The notes under the pieces: generated by a model
The model's database searches: none
Told to the model about the DNA's origin: nothing
What the model saw: the letters and a program-made list of their open reading frames with translations, nothing else
DNA from: Paramecium sonneborni
Lineage: Eukaryota > Ciliophora > Oligohymenophorea > Peniculida > Parameciidae
NCBI GenBank assembly: GCA_905182985.1
Contig: CAJJDN010000100.1
Coordinates: 156,399-220,398, forward strand
Direction of reading: 5' to 3'
DNA: 64,000 nucleotides
Made by a program: the position numbers and the translations under genes
Shown: positions 1-11,748 of the stretch, piece by piece
Layout of the letters: the number at the start of each line of letters is the position of its first letter
How positions within the stretch are numbered: position 1 is the stretch's first letter

Positions 1-22
1 TAATAAAACTAAAATTCATATT

Positions 23-450
23 TCATAATATATATTCTTTGCATTACTTTACATCATTCCCAATAATTGAAATTATTTGCAAACGATTAACTCTTTTCTC
101 CATCAATTCAGTATAACCACACATGCTTGTACCATTTTCTCTCTTCTCTTTTCGCTTTTATCTTCTGTAAAATATAATAGTCTTTGCTGTTGCATACTTT
201 ATACCCACAATTCTGGCAGCCTATATCTCATTCATTCTATATTTAATACTTCTTTTATTTTCTTTCCTTCTATCTCAATTATTTAACAAAGCTATTATTT
301 TTTAGACTACGACACTTTCATATACTTTTTATTTTATTTCTTTATTTCATCTACTCCATCTATTACTATCTTCTATTCACCTTCACTACCTCTCACTATA
401 CTTTTAACTTATAAGCTTTCTGAATTATAATCTTCATTAGGAACAAACAT
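23..450 (-). CDS. small helix-turn-helix protein, HTH paralogue 1
   Basis: Spliced product of 132 residues with the ciliate code: start ATG at 450, TGA at 23-25, and one 29-nt GT..AG intron at 221-249. Splicing joins IKE to an AARIVGIKYATAKT block, which reads as a helix-turn-helix of the homeodomain-like/psq type. A basic tail (YRRQKRKEKR) follows. The N-terminal ~55 residues are acidic and low in complexity. The gene at 35172 has the same domain, the identical run IKYATAKTIIF and an intron at the same codon position, so the two are paralogues. A DNA-binding role, as a regulator or a domesticated transposase DNA-binding domain, is inference; no catalytic domain is present. It is divergent from the gene starting at 980. 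Confidence 0.7.
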
Positions 451-979
451 CTTTTGAGATTATCTTATAATTAAATTATTGATCATCCATTCAATTTGTT
501 AATCCTATTTAAATTTACTATTCAATTTAAAACATTTTTTTATTATGTTTATTCAAGTTTTAATAAACCCGACCTATATAAAGTAACTCTTAACTAATTT
601 TCTATTTTATCAAAAACTTACTTTTATTTTCTTGTCTGAATTTTAAAACATAAATAAATGGATTCATTTTTACATTTAAACTGAACTTTTCTTTAAGTTT
701 TTTAAAACAAATCATTCATCCACCAAAATACATTTCTAAACTCCTCATCAAATATTAAACTTATTAAATTCACATTTTCTAAAAGAGTTAAAATTTACAT
801 TTTAATAGAACAATGACTCAATCTTTACAAGTTTTAAAATCTTTATTAACTTTGTTTTATTACATTTTAGAAAGAATAAGCTTCATATTGAACAGAAAAA
901 AAAAGACTTATACATATGTAATTATTTATAAAGTTCTACTTTCAAAAATTACATCATTTAATAATAATATAAATTAGGA
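451..979. other. divergent intergenic region
   Basis: AT-rich spacer between the minus-strand start at 450 and the plus-strand start at 980. It must contain the promoters of both genes. I see no coding frame, RNA gene or repeat in it. Confidence 0.5.
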
Positions 980-1683
980 ATGAGAATTTTTCGTCAAGCT
1001 TTTGAATAATTAGGAGGTAGTAGAACACGAACCAAATCTGATTCTCGTTAATAAGAAGACATGTGTATAGTCCCACCTGAAGAATATTTCAAATAAGATC
1101 GTCCACAACCACTCACAAGACAATTTTTTACAATGTTATCTACTCTAGAATAAAAGATTAATAAAGAATGCACTGTGGAACGTGTTAATCAAGTAGTGCA
1201 AATGTATTAGCAATGCATAGAGTTTTATGACAGTCGTAAAGATGACATCAAGTACTACTTTGTTGATAAAATATAAAATGCACTATATGAAATGCAATAA
1301 ATTAGCTGTCTCAAAACTAGACTTGTTACTGAAGTACAATCACCTGTTAACTAAAAAATTAATAACTTATCACCTATTCCAATTGAAGAAGATGAACACT
1401 ATATTCGAAATAAAAAGAAAGAGAAATCTATTAAGCTTGCAATTTAAGAATAAGTGATTTAAGTTGTAAAATAATAACCAGAATAAGTCCAAGGTATGGT
1501 AAATGAGTATCATGAGAAGTTAGATCAGTAAATATTTTAATTAATTTTAGACATACATCTATGATAAAAAAGAGTGTTAATTAATAAGAACATTAATTTA
1601 ATGAACGTTTGCGAAAGAGAAGTATAAATAAAAAATCTCTTTCTCGGTGCAATTCAAGTGGAATATTGGAGTAAAATTAATGA
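980..1683 (+). CDS. uncharacterised 226-aa protein
   Basis: Reads from ATG at 980 to TGA at 1681-1683 with one 23-nt intron at 1528-1550 (gtaaat..tttag). The spliced length is exactly divisible by three, giving 226 residues. The N-terminus is rich in Arg/Ser/Gln. A central stretch (residues ~45-110) is mixed charged and aromatic and likely helical, and the C-terminus is basic and Ser-rich (RKRSINKKSLSRCNSS). There is no signal peptide, membrane segment or motif I recognise. Codon usage, with frequent TAA/TAG for Gln, matches neighbouring genes, so I regard it as a real gene of unknown function. Confidence 0.75.
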
Positions 1684-2167
1684 CTTTCTGTTTATATATA
1701 TATGTTTAACAATTATCAGGAGATAAGTTTTAACTTATTTTTATTGTTTTTTATTTTCTTTATATATTATATAATTAATTTTATATTAAATTAAAAAAAT
1801 ACTGAAACACATTTAAAATATAAAGAACTCTATCTAAGTTTCTCAATTAAGAAGTTAATAAAGCTTTCACACATAATCAAAAATAGAACAATTTATAATA
1901 AATTTAGATTTTTTTAATAAAAGCTATAATGCATTATATGTTTATAATGTAATCATTACAATTTTTTTACTTAATTATGTAATAATGGGAATTTGTATTT
2001 ATAAATAACCATATCAGAGTATTCTATAAACTATTATTTAATGTATAATTTATATTTTAAAGAAATAATATATTTATTTATATTAAATAAACATCTTTCT
2101 TTAAATGGATGCAAATAAGATAGATTAAATATTGTAAACATTCTACAATAGTCAGCAATAATTAAAT
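1684..2167. other. intergenic region
   Basis: AT-rich spacer between the 980-1683 gene and the UBR gene. No coding frame, RNA gene or repeat is recognised. Confidence 0.5.
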
Positions 2168-5100
2168 ATGGAAGAATTATATAATCTGCTAATTTCAAAA
2201 AATTAAGTCGATTTATAACAAAATACACAAAAAATCCATTCTGTATGTGGAAAACATATTTTGAAAGACAACTTAAGTTTTCAATGTTTTAGTTGTTCTC
2301 AAGACTTTAATCATATGATTTGTATGAAATGCTTTGATATTAAAAAACACTAAAGTATCATTTTTTTTAAATTTTAGATCACAAATTTTTGCTACAAGGT
2401 AGCTAGGGAAGTTGTGATTGCGGGGATGTAAATATAGTTGAATTAGGAATTTGTGATCATCATTAGGGATATGCTAAAATAAATAAAGAAGAAATTCTTT
2501 AATTAATATCTGATGAAATTAAAGTGAATACTAAAATTTTAATCAATTTTCTTAATGATAAATTGAATAAATTTTATTAAGAACTAAAACCAAAAAGCAT
2601 GGGAATAATTCCAATGTTTATAAAAATATATCATTTAGCAGTTAAATTTAAATTATAATAGATATTAGATACTCTTAATCTTTAACAATATTACGAAATA
2701 TTTTGTAAAGCAATTTATTATCACAATTTATTGATTCAATTTATATCTTGGTTTATTTAAGTTGATTATCACAATATCTTTTTAATTACTTATATATTAT
2801 AATAATTAGATGAAGAATCCAATTAAATGATTTTACAAGATATTTTTAGAAGATAAATCATTTTTGAACAATTTGGACCCTATCAAGGGGAAGAAATATA
2901 ATAAATCTTTTATCTTTTTCATGCTGACAATGAGTTTAAAAATCTAACACATAGTGTTTTCTTGAATAATTTTAATAACTTCCTACAATTTTATGAGGTA
3001 AATAATGAAGAGTTTAATACCTTATAAGAAATATACTTCGATTTAGAAGAGGGCGTTGATCTAAAAGCTAAGGAAGTGAAAATTTCAGAATAATTAAAAT
3101 AAATGCAAATCGACAGGACTGTTAATAAGATTAACTCTATTTATATATTCTTTACAACTTTTAAAAATTAACATACATAATTTTGTAGCCCAAAAATGAT
3201 GGAAAAATTTTTTTTACCTGAAAATTGTGCAAATTTTTTATAAGATTTAGTTGAATGTCAAAATAAATATTATTAGAATTTTATTTTTTTTCAAGATTAT
3301 TCCGTAATACATTTAAATTTGTTAAGCTTAAGACAAAATTATGGTTGGTTTAAAAATACCCTCTACAATTCTTTATAATAAATATTAGATAATAAATTTG
3401 AATAATTTTTAAATAATATTTTAACTTAAGAGGAGTGTGAGGTTTTTTTGAAAAAACATTTCTTTTTAAATGAACTAATTTATTCTTTTGGTAATGTCAA
3501 AGATTATTAAGCTAATTTCACAATCAATAAGTTAAATGCTGAATAAAATGATTATCTTAGTGTTAATCTTATATTCAGATATGAATCATATCAAATTTTT
3601 ATTTTTAGTACTATTTTAAAAGGATTAAGAAGCCTAATTTCTTAAGTTGAGGGAAAAAGAAATATTACAAAAATAATATTATTTTAATGTTATCAAATTT
3701 TAAGAAAAAATAATTTACATAAGTAAAACTTTTAGTAAATTGATGATTTTTTATCGTAATACTTTAACAAAGAGAATGATTCGGTAAATTAAATAAATGA
3801 AGGATATAATTTATTAAGTCTAAAACTATTAAAAAGACCAATTATTATTAACTTAATTTTTATAGTATTATTAGTTCTTGATTACTTTGAAGGCTAATTT
3901 ATAAATAATGAATAGTTTCTATAATATTTAATGCAAATCATTGAAGTAAACAGCTTGAAAGATTTAAGGTAATTGTTTGACTATATATTAATTGATTGTC
4001 TTTAGAATTGGGTGTCTTTTAATTTTGATTAACAGAAAACATTATATTATAGATATTCAAATATTAATAGAAATTCTAGTTAGATTGAATCAATTGATCT
4101 TGCATTTATAAAATTTTATTTATTTTTATTTGGAAATGATGGATTATAGTCATTAGAAAAAACATTTTAAAAATTTTAGATTCCAGATTTAACTATTGCA
4201 TCTTAAATTTATAAGTAATTATTTTTTTTATTTCAGCTAATTACTCTTATTCATAATGGCTTCAGATTTAGAATTTTGGAATGTATTATAAATGGTAGAA
4301 GAAAAACTTGATATATGTCCTGAGTAAGTTAAGGCTTCAATTCATCAAACAATAATAAATATATTCAATAAATAATCAAGTTTGAGCTTCACAGAAATAA
4401 ATAAATACATATCTTAATTAAGAATAAAATCTAATAAAAATATAGAAAATCTTGTTTAAGAAATATGCTAGTTAGATAAGACATCTAAGAAATTTACATT
4501 AAAAAAAAATGTAAAATAATATTTTGATCCTATTATATTTTAAAGGAATATCATAACTTAAGGTTAACTATTGGATAGATTAATAGATCAAAGATAAACT
4601 TAAAGTTTTATAAACTTTGGAAATTTTATTTAATTTAAAGCTGATGAAATCATTAAATAAAGTAAATCTAATATAAATTAAATATTTATTGATATTTTTA
4701 GTCATTTGGCAAACAAATCATATATAATATAATTGATTTAGTAAATAAAATAATAAATTAAATAACCTTTGCAAACTTATTAATTATTAAATAATTTACT
4801 AATAATTTCATCTAAATAACAAAATAAAATTGATGAAGAAATATTTGAATAAATTAAACAACTTTAATAATAATTATAATAAGAAGATTAAAAAAATGCA
4901 AAACACCTTAATCAAATTATTGATAATTTAAAATAGTTATTTGCGATAGGTGAAAGCGTTTTTCAATAATAGAGTTAATAGAAATAAAATTAAGATAAAT
5001 AAAAGATAAAAGATAAATATCTTTAAAAATAGAATAAATTTCATGAATAATTGGAAGCTGATCCTCAATAAGAATTACAATAAAAATATGACGAAAATGA

Positions 5101-6403
5101 TTATTGTTAATCTTGTAAATTGCTTTTAGATAGTAATGATCGATATACTCCTATTTTGGTTTAAATATTTGCAAAATAAAATTTATATGAAACTATGCCA
5201 ACAACTCTATATAATCTTCTAAATTCAGAAAATTTTAATCTTTTAAATATATCTAGTTGCAAGCATTCTTTTCATTTTTAATGCTTAACTAATTCGTTTA
5301 AATCTAAATTCGATTTAAATTTACCTTCATGGTTGAATTCTTGCTGCCCTACTTGTAAATATAGTTGCAATTTACTATTACCGTTGTCTGAATTAGAAGA
5401 TGATTATGATAAATTTACTTTTGAAGCAGAATTAGTTCTAATCGAATTAAATTTAGATGAATAATTTAAATAAAAACATTAAAAGAAATAGGAGTTAGTT
5501 GCATTCGAAATATTTTATTAAGTGCTTATAAATATTTTAATTTAAATATTTCTTTAAAAAGATGATTTTTAGAGATCTGGCAAAGTTTAAATTTTCTAAT
5601 AATTCTTAAAGATTTTAAAGTATAACTACAATAAAATAAATTATACAGAAAATTTAATTAAATTTAATACAGGATAATTTTTTATAATAGACATACTATT
5701 ATTAATTGAAAATTATATTATGAAATAAATTAATGAAATAGATTTTAAATAAAATATCATAAATATACTAGTAAAAGTACCAAAAAAAAATGAAGACATT
5801 GTTAAAATTTTATTTAGTTGTTTAGCTATAGATTATAATGAAAAAAACATGAAATATGAATAAAATTTAAAAATTAAAAATAGCATAAATGAATTTGACA
5901 CAATTTTAAGTGAAATTTCAAGTTAAATAGCAATTTTTTTGGGAAATGATTTTTAAACATTTAGAAATCAATATATATAGTAGTTGCGTAAAAAATGTGG
6001 TTTTTATAATTAAAATTTTTCAAATAGTAAAGATATTGCATTATGTTTATTATGTTTGAAAACATTCTGTCTAGGAATTTGCAATAATTAACAAATGGGC
6101 AATTTAAGTTCTCATGTTGAAGAAGAGCATAATGGAAATTCAGTTTTCATTTGTTTAAGTTCAAGTAAAGTTATAATAACATCTTTTCCAATTTCTATTA
6201 TAAATTGTTTCACTTTATATTATAATAATCTAGGTTAAGAATTATAAGCATTAACACCTTACAACTTAGATTGGGATAATTTTAAATTGGATATGGAAAA
6301 AGTTTAATAGATTTCCAAAATAATTTTATTAAATTAATATTAACATATTGTTAAAAATAAATTAACTAACTAGCATACAGATAATATTGGAAGAAATCTA
6401 TGA
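2168..6403 (+). CDS. UBR-family E3 ubiquitin ligase (N-recognin-like)
   Basis: UBR-box proteins recognise N-degrons and attach ubiquitin to the substrate. The UBR zinc finger lies near the N-terminus (residues ~20-90): HSVCGKHI, then CFSC, CMKCFD, KKH, CDCGD and ICDHH, the ordered Cys/His ligands of the family. A 23-nt intron at 2355-2377 falls inside the finger. The RING lies late in the protein (about 5107-5370): CQSCKLLL, then CKHSFHFQC, then CCPTC. The C-terminal cap (5940-6390) holds CLLCLKTFCLGIC and GNLSSHVEEEHNG, as in UBR1/UBR2. A further intron is at about 4215-4236, and others are likely. Length is about 1,400 residues, shorter than animal UBR1 (about 1,750). The start at 2168 is the first ATG in frame with the finger. 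UBR1, 2 and 3 cannot be told apart here. Confidence 0.88.
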
Positions 6404-6504
6404 AAATATTATAAATTAATTATTATTATAGAGTGAAAATTAAACTATTTGATATAATATATATATAAGTAAAAATAATCAATCAATTTATTGAATTATT
6501 AAAA

Positions 6505-6993
6505 ATGAATAAATTGTTTCGTTTTGCTAAAGTGATTGCAAGATCTATTTATAAACCTGCTTAAAAAAGCCTTTATAGAATACCATAAATAAAGCAAGTA
6601 CTAAATGACGATCATCGATAGAAATACTAATTTTCTACAATGGCATTTTAGTAATTTAAATTAGAATATTTCTAGAAATCATTTGTAAATGATATAATAA
6701 TAAAATTAAGAATAAAACAAATAAAAACTATAGGTTGGACTCTCAGAATTAGGTAATTAAGTATTAAATAATTTCTAGCTAAGATAAATGCATAATTATT
6801 GAAGTAAACTAATTATGTTAGGTTTGCAGGGGATTTTAGTGTTTGTGTAAATCCTGAATAGTTTATTCATGCATTATAATTTTATAGATAAGGAGCATTA
6901 GCATAATTCTATAGTATTGATGATTTAGAGACGATTAAGAGTGTTTAATAATCAGATTCTGAACTTGAATTTTAGGATAGTCAAATTTTATGA
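6505..6993 (+). CDS. uncharacterised basic protein, possibly mitochondrial
   Basis: Open from ATG at 6505 to TGA at 6991-6993, 162 residues and no intron needed. The N-terminus (MNKLFRFAKVIARSIYKP) is basic, hydroxylated and free of acidic residues, like a mitochondrial presequence. The middle is Lys/Gln-rich and the last ~40 residues are acidic. It lies 101 nt downstream of the UBR gene and 247 nt upstream of the Rab gene. The same frame stays open for about 80 codons beyond the TGA, but at this base composition that can occur by chance. No domain is recognised. Confidence 0.5.
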
Positions 6994-7240
6994 AATGATG
7001 AAATAACATATAAATTATACTTATTTAAGAATAATTTATTTTAAGAAATGGTTTTTACATAATTCATAATTGTAGAATATCAATAATTATAAATAAATAT
7101 TAAACTTTTAGTTAAAAATTATAGAATTTCATATATGTGCGAATAGAAAATGAATATAATTAACAATTTACGGAATTATTATCTTAAACCATATAAAAGG
7201 TATATTAATATAATATCAATTAAAATATATTATTAATAAA

Positions 7241-8003
7241 ATGAGCAAAGAGACTGTTCCAATGTTTAAGTTTATAGTTTTAGGAGATCAATGTAAGTGG
7301 GTATGTCAGACTTAGCTGTCGGTAAAAGTAGTTTTGTTAAATAATATTCCGAATCCATTTTCATAGAAGCTCATAAACCAACTATTGGAGTAGAATTTGT
7401 AAAAAAAATGGTTGTTGTTGATAAACGCAAAGTTGAATTATAAATTTGGGATACTGTAAGTTTAGATCTTATATAAAAGGCTGGATAAGAATAATTTCGT
7501 AGTATGATAAAAAGCTTTTATCGTGGCGCAGCTGCAGTTTTTGTTTTATATAGTGTAAATTCAAGAGATTCTTTTGAAAAATTAGATTAATGGCTTTAAG
7601 AATTATAAGAAAGTGCTCATGAAGAAATTGTTAAAATTTTAGTTGGAAATAAATCAGATTTAGATAGAGATATTTCAAAAGAAGAAGCAGAAAAATTTAT
7701 GAATGAAAATAATTTTAGTTTATTTTTTGAGACATCTGCTAAAACAGGAGAAAATGTAGAGAAAGTACAATTATTCAAAGATTTTTTAAGGCTTTTGAAG
7801 ATACTGTTAAATTAGTGATTATGCGTATGTTTACAAGTGAATCATTTAAAAATTCCATTAAAACTACAAAAAAGACACCTGCAAATTCAAGATAAAATAC
7901 AAGTAGAAGTGAGCCTCTAGAAGATTTTGTTTAAACATAAAAGCCAATTCAATTATAAGTTACTCCTTAAACATAATAAAAATAAGAGAAGTAGTGCTGT
8001 TGA
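7241..8003 (+). CDS. Rab-family small GTPase
   Basis: Membrane-traffic GTPase of 229 residues after removing three introns (7293-7315, 7456-7479, 7765-7790), each confirmed by restoring a conserved motif. G1 is GDQSVGKSS, switch I holds KPTIGVEF, G3 is WDTAGQE, G4 is NKSD and G5 is ETSAK, all complete, so the protein should bind and hydrolyse GTP. The hypervariable tail ends KQCC, a double-Cys geranylgeranylation signal that anchors Rabs to membranes. The GDQSVGKS and VEFVKK pattern is closest to the Rab6/Rab5-like secretory and endocytic group, but I do not assign a subfamily. TGA at 8001-8003. Confidence 0.93.
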
Positions 8004-8783
8004 AAATTAAACAATATCATTATGTATTATAACATAATTCTGTTAATTAATTCATTTATTTTATTGAAAATTTAATTTACACAATTTATATTTGTACCAT
8101 AAATTCAAATTATTTATACTTTTAATATATAATTACTAATTCTATTCAAGATTCTATTAAAAATTGTTAAATTATAGAATTTAATCTAATTTTATTATTT
8201 TTATTCTAGCCAATATACCTTTTAATTATTCAAATTGTATTAAAAGTATATTCATTATTTAGAAATAAATTTAGAATTAAATAATGTTATGTTGATAGAA
8301 CTTTTTTCATCAGAGAAATTTGATAATTCATTATATATAATATTTGTATTGAATGTTTCGATTTAGACACTAATTAGTAACTTATGAATATTGATATTAT
8401 AAATAATCTCCTATAAACTAGTTTTAAATTATCAATCATGTTAATAAACTCAAAAATATTATTTATTAAACTCTATAAGGAATCTAAAATCAGATAAAAT
8501 GATAGAGAAGATTATTCAATATTAATTTAAAAGAGAGGATTGTTTTTTATTTAAAAACTATTCTATTTAATTTGTTTTAAGTAAATTTTAACTAAAGTCT
8601 TCTAAATTATATTTAAGTATTTAAAATTCATAATAAAATTATTTAATTTAAGAAGGTGTTTAATATACTATATTTTAATTTATTAAAAAAGAGATTAATA
8701 ATTTGATTTACTTTTCAATCTAATTATTTAAAGTGCAATTCTTGATTGTTCATAATAAAAAATATGAGAAATATGTTAAGCTA
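8004..8783. other. intergenic region
   Basis: About 780 bp, very AT-rich, between the Rab gene and the tRNA. Short open stretches on the plus strand (for example from an ATG near 8289) show no conserved motif, and I call no gene. Confidence 0.45.
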
Positions 8784-8857
8784 GCCCTCCTAGCTCAGTT
8801 GGTCAGAGCGTTGGCCTTTTAAGCCAAATGTCAAGGGTTCGACCCCCTTGGAGGGCG
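8784..8857 (+). tRNA. tRNA-Lys (anticodon UUU)
   Basis: Complete 74-nt cloverleaf. Acceptor GCCCTCC pairs with GGAGGGC (8850-8856), discriminator G at 8857, and CCA is not encoded. The D-arm runs from TAGCTC to GAGC. The anticodon stem TTGGC/GCCAA encloses loop CTTTTAA with anticodon TTT. The T-arm is AAGGG-TTCGACC-CCCTT. No intron. A six-T run at 8862-8867 directly downstream is a good RNA polymerase III terminator. The GC-rich block stands out sharply from its surroundings. Confidence 0.97.
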
Positions 8858-8861
8858 GTTC

Positions 8862-8867
8862 TTTTTT
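8862..8867 (+). terminator. RNA polymerase III T-run of tRNA-Lys
   Basis: Six consecutive T starting 5 nt after the tRNA 3' end, followed by more T-rich sequence. This is the standard Pol III stop signal. Confidence 0.75.
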
Positions 8868-8928
8868 ATTTTTTAATTTATCATAAATTAATTAAATTTA
8901 TTATTTAATAAAAATTAACACAGTAAAT

Positions 8929-9991
8929 TCAATTAAACCTTTAAAGATTTTAATATTCTGGATATTTAAGATGAAATATTTAAGTTAATTCTTCTACTTT
9001 TTAAATACATTCCATATAATCTCCTAAATCTAATGATCCAATTCTTAAGAGATTATGCTACTATTAAATATAAAATGATGTACATACTGTCTATAGTAAC
9101 TATTTTTTAAAGTTAGTTGCCAATTATGATAAATGTAATTCAACATAATTTTAAATTGTAAAACCTAAGATACTAGCTGCTAATAATATTTATTAATATT
9201 GCATAATAGCATAATCATGATAGCACATCTTAAGAATATACACAGCTGTTTCTTAAATTATTTAAATAGCTTGACTGTTATAATTATAAATTATTATACT
9301 TTTGTGATAATCCAAATAATTAGAAACTTAAAAATTATAAATAATCAATAACAGTAGGAAAACATGTATCATAATTTAATGTTTCTAAAATAATTGATTC
9401 TTGTTCCTTAATTTGAAATGATGAGTATTTATTGTGAGCAAGTTCTTATACAATATTTCTAATAGAAATTTGATAAATGTCCTCAATTTTAGATGCAATA
9501 AATATACAAGTAACTCCAATCAAATACATGTCTGAATCATTTAAATTGTAAGAGTTTCTTAAATATGCATCTAATAAATTAACAGCTCTAAAAAATGTAA
9601 GATCATTATTTGAATATTATATATTATTTGATGCAAATACTTCTATCATCCAATCAACCATCTTTCCTCTTACCCATTCTCTAATTTTATGATTAGATAA
9701 ACATTGACTAGAATCATTCTAATCTAAAAGTAATACTTATAAACATTCACTATAATAGGTATAATTAAAATCTTCAATTCTTTTAATTTAAGGATCTAAG
9801 GATGATTCTTAAAAATCAGTTTCAACTTATAATCTATTACCTATATTAAGTAAATCTAACATCTCTAATAAAACACTTTCTTATAATTCTTATGATAAAC
9901 TAGTATTGACAGATGATAAACTTAATTTTTGTTTAGATTTTTCTAATTTTGTTTTATTCTAATGATCTCTTCCCTATTTTCTTGTAATCAT
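8929..9991 (-). CDS. mitotic-type cyclin (A/B-like)
   Basis: Regulatory subunit of a cyclin-dependent kinase. After removing one 25-nt intron (9275-9299) the model is exactly 345 residues, from ATG at 9991 to TGA at 8929-8931. The cyclin box begins near residue 125 with REWVRGKMVDWMIEVF and continues with TFFRAVNLLDAYL and YLIGVTCIFIASKIEDI, the classical MRAILVDW/KYEE region. The C-terminal cyclin fold follows the intron (AVYILKMCYHDYAI, QQILLAASILG). The N-terminus (MITRKQGRDHQNK..) is basic, and no clear RxxL destruction box is visible. Part of the gene (9242-9991) recurs at 10276-11025 behind a single N; this left copy is the complete one. Confidence 0.9.
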
Positions 9992-10274
9992 TAATAGTTT
10001 AATTTCTGAGTATGAAAATAATTCATTTTGAATTTTAAATAAGTATTAAGTCTAAATTCACTTTATTTTGGCAGAAAATCACTAAATATATAATTATAAT
10101 TGTTTTTTTTATAATTAATTGATATATATTTACAAACAAATATTTAAAAAATATTAAAATCTAATAAATCATAGTAATATATGAATCAATTTTTTTATGA
10201 ATATCATACATAAATAGGATAAATTAAATATTACAATAGTTTTTTAGCAGGCAGGTGTGTGGTTAATAATTTTA
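9242..10274. repeat. left member of a 1033-bp exact duplication (contig overlap)
   Basis: Matches 10276-11308 with a constant offset of 1034. The two copies are separated only by the N at 10275. I saw no difference where I compared them. Confidence 0.9.
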
Positions 10275-10275
10275 N

Positions 10276-11025
10276 ACAGCTGTTTCTTAAATTATTTAAA
10301 TAGCTTGACTGTTATAATTATAAATTATTATACTTTTGTGATAATCCAAATAATTAGAAACTTAAAAATTATAAATAATCAATAACAGTAGGAAAACATG
10401 TATCATAATTTAATGTTTCTAAAATAATTGATTCTTGTTCCTTAATTTGAAATGATGAGTATTTATTGTGAGCAAGTTCTTATACAATATTTCTAATAGA
10501 AATTTGATAAATGTCCTCAATTTTAGATGCAATAAATATACAAGTAACTCCAATCAAATACATGTCTGAATCATTTAAATTGTAAGAGTTTCTTAAATAT
10601 GCATCTAATAAATTAACAGCTCTAAAAAATGTAAGATCATTATTTGAATATTATATATTATTTGATGCAAATACTTCTATCATCCAATCAACCATCTTTC
10701 CTCTTACCCATTCTCTAATTTTATGATTAGATAAACATTGACTAGAATCATTCTAATCTAAAAGTAATACTTATAAACATTCACTATAATAGGTATAATT
10801 AAAATCTTCAATTCTTTTAATTTAAGGATCTAAGGATGATTCTTAAAAATCAGTTTCAACTTATAATCTATTACCTATATTAAGTAAATCTAACATCTCT
10901 AATAAAACACTTTCTTATAATTCTTATGATAAACTAGTATTGACAGATGATAAACTTAATTTTTGTTTAGATTTTTCTAATTTTGTTTTATTCTAATGAT
11001 CTCTTCCCTATTTTCTTGTAATCAT
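10276..11025 (-). pseudogene. second, truncated copy of the cyclin (probable assembly artefact)
   Basis: Identical to cyclin positions 9242-9991, with the same start context at 11025. It is cut at the N at 10275, so the C-terminal cyclin fold and stop are absent. No divergence is seen, including in the intron and the upstream flank. That favours an unmerged contig overlap over a true second gene. Sequence beyond 11308 is the real upstream flank of the cyclin. Confidence 0.8.
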
Positions 11026-11308
11026 TAATAGTTTAATTTCTGAGTATGAAAATAATTCATTTTGAATTTTAAATAAGTATTAAGTCTAAATTCACTTTAT
11101 TTTGGCAGAAAATCACTAAATATATAATTATAATTGTTTTTTTTATAATTAATTGATATATATTTACAAACAAATATTTAAAAAATATTAAAATCTAATA
11201 AATCATAGTAATATATGAATCAATTTTTTTATGAATATCATACATAAATAGGATAAATTAAATATTACAATAGTTTTTTAGCAGGCAGGTGTGTGGTTAA
11301 TAATTTTA
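10276..11308. repeat. right member of the 1033-bp exact duplication
   Basis: See 9242-10274. After 11308 the sequence becomes unique and leads to the PMCA 3' end. Confidence 0.9.
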
Positions 11309-11748
11309 TTGTTTACAAATATTATCAAATTTTTGAATTGTAAAAAGTTAGATAGGTTTTAGAATGCTAATTAAAATTATGATGGAAATATATAAATAAT
11401 AAATTATTTTTTAAATAAAAAATAAGTGTCTGATAAATATAATTTTACATACAATTATTTAAAATAATCAAATTTACATGTAAATAAAGTTATTTTGAAT
11501 TATAAATCAATAATTTCAATTACAATATAGGGATAAGCTTATATATTTTATAGACAATATTGATGATAAGTTAAAATGATTTTAATCTCTAAGATATGGT
11601 GATTGTGTCATAATTTTTAGTTTCATTAATAATTTTGATAAGAAGAGAAGAACAACAAACTATCTTTTGAGATAATAATTAAAAAAATTTAGAGATTAAA
11701 TATTTATTATTTAAATTTTGTTTTTGTACATAGATCTTTATAGATATG
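11309..11748. other. intergenic region
   Basis: AT-rich spacer upstream of the cyclin and downstream of the PMCA gene. No coding frame or RNA gene recognised. Confidence 0.5.

Noticed and set aside
6991..7240. Continuation of the 6505 gene past its TGA
   Set aside because: The frame stays open for about 80 codons, but TGA is rare by chance at this base composition and no conserved motif supports readthrough.
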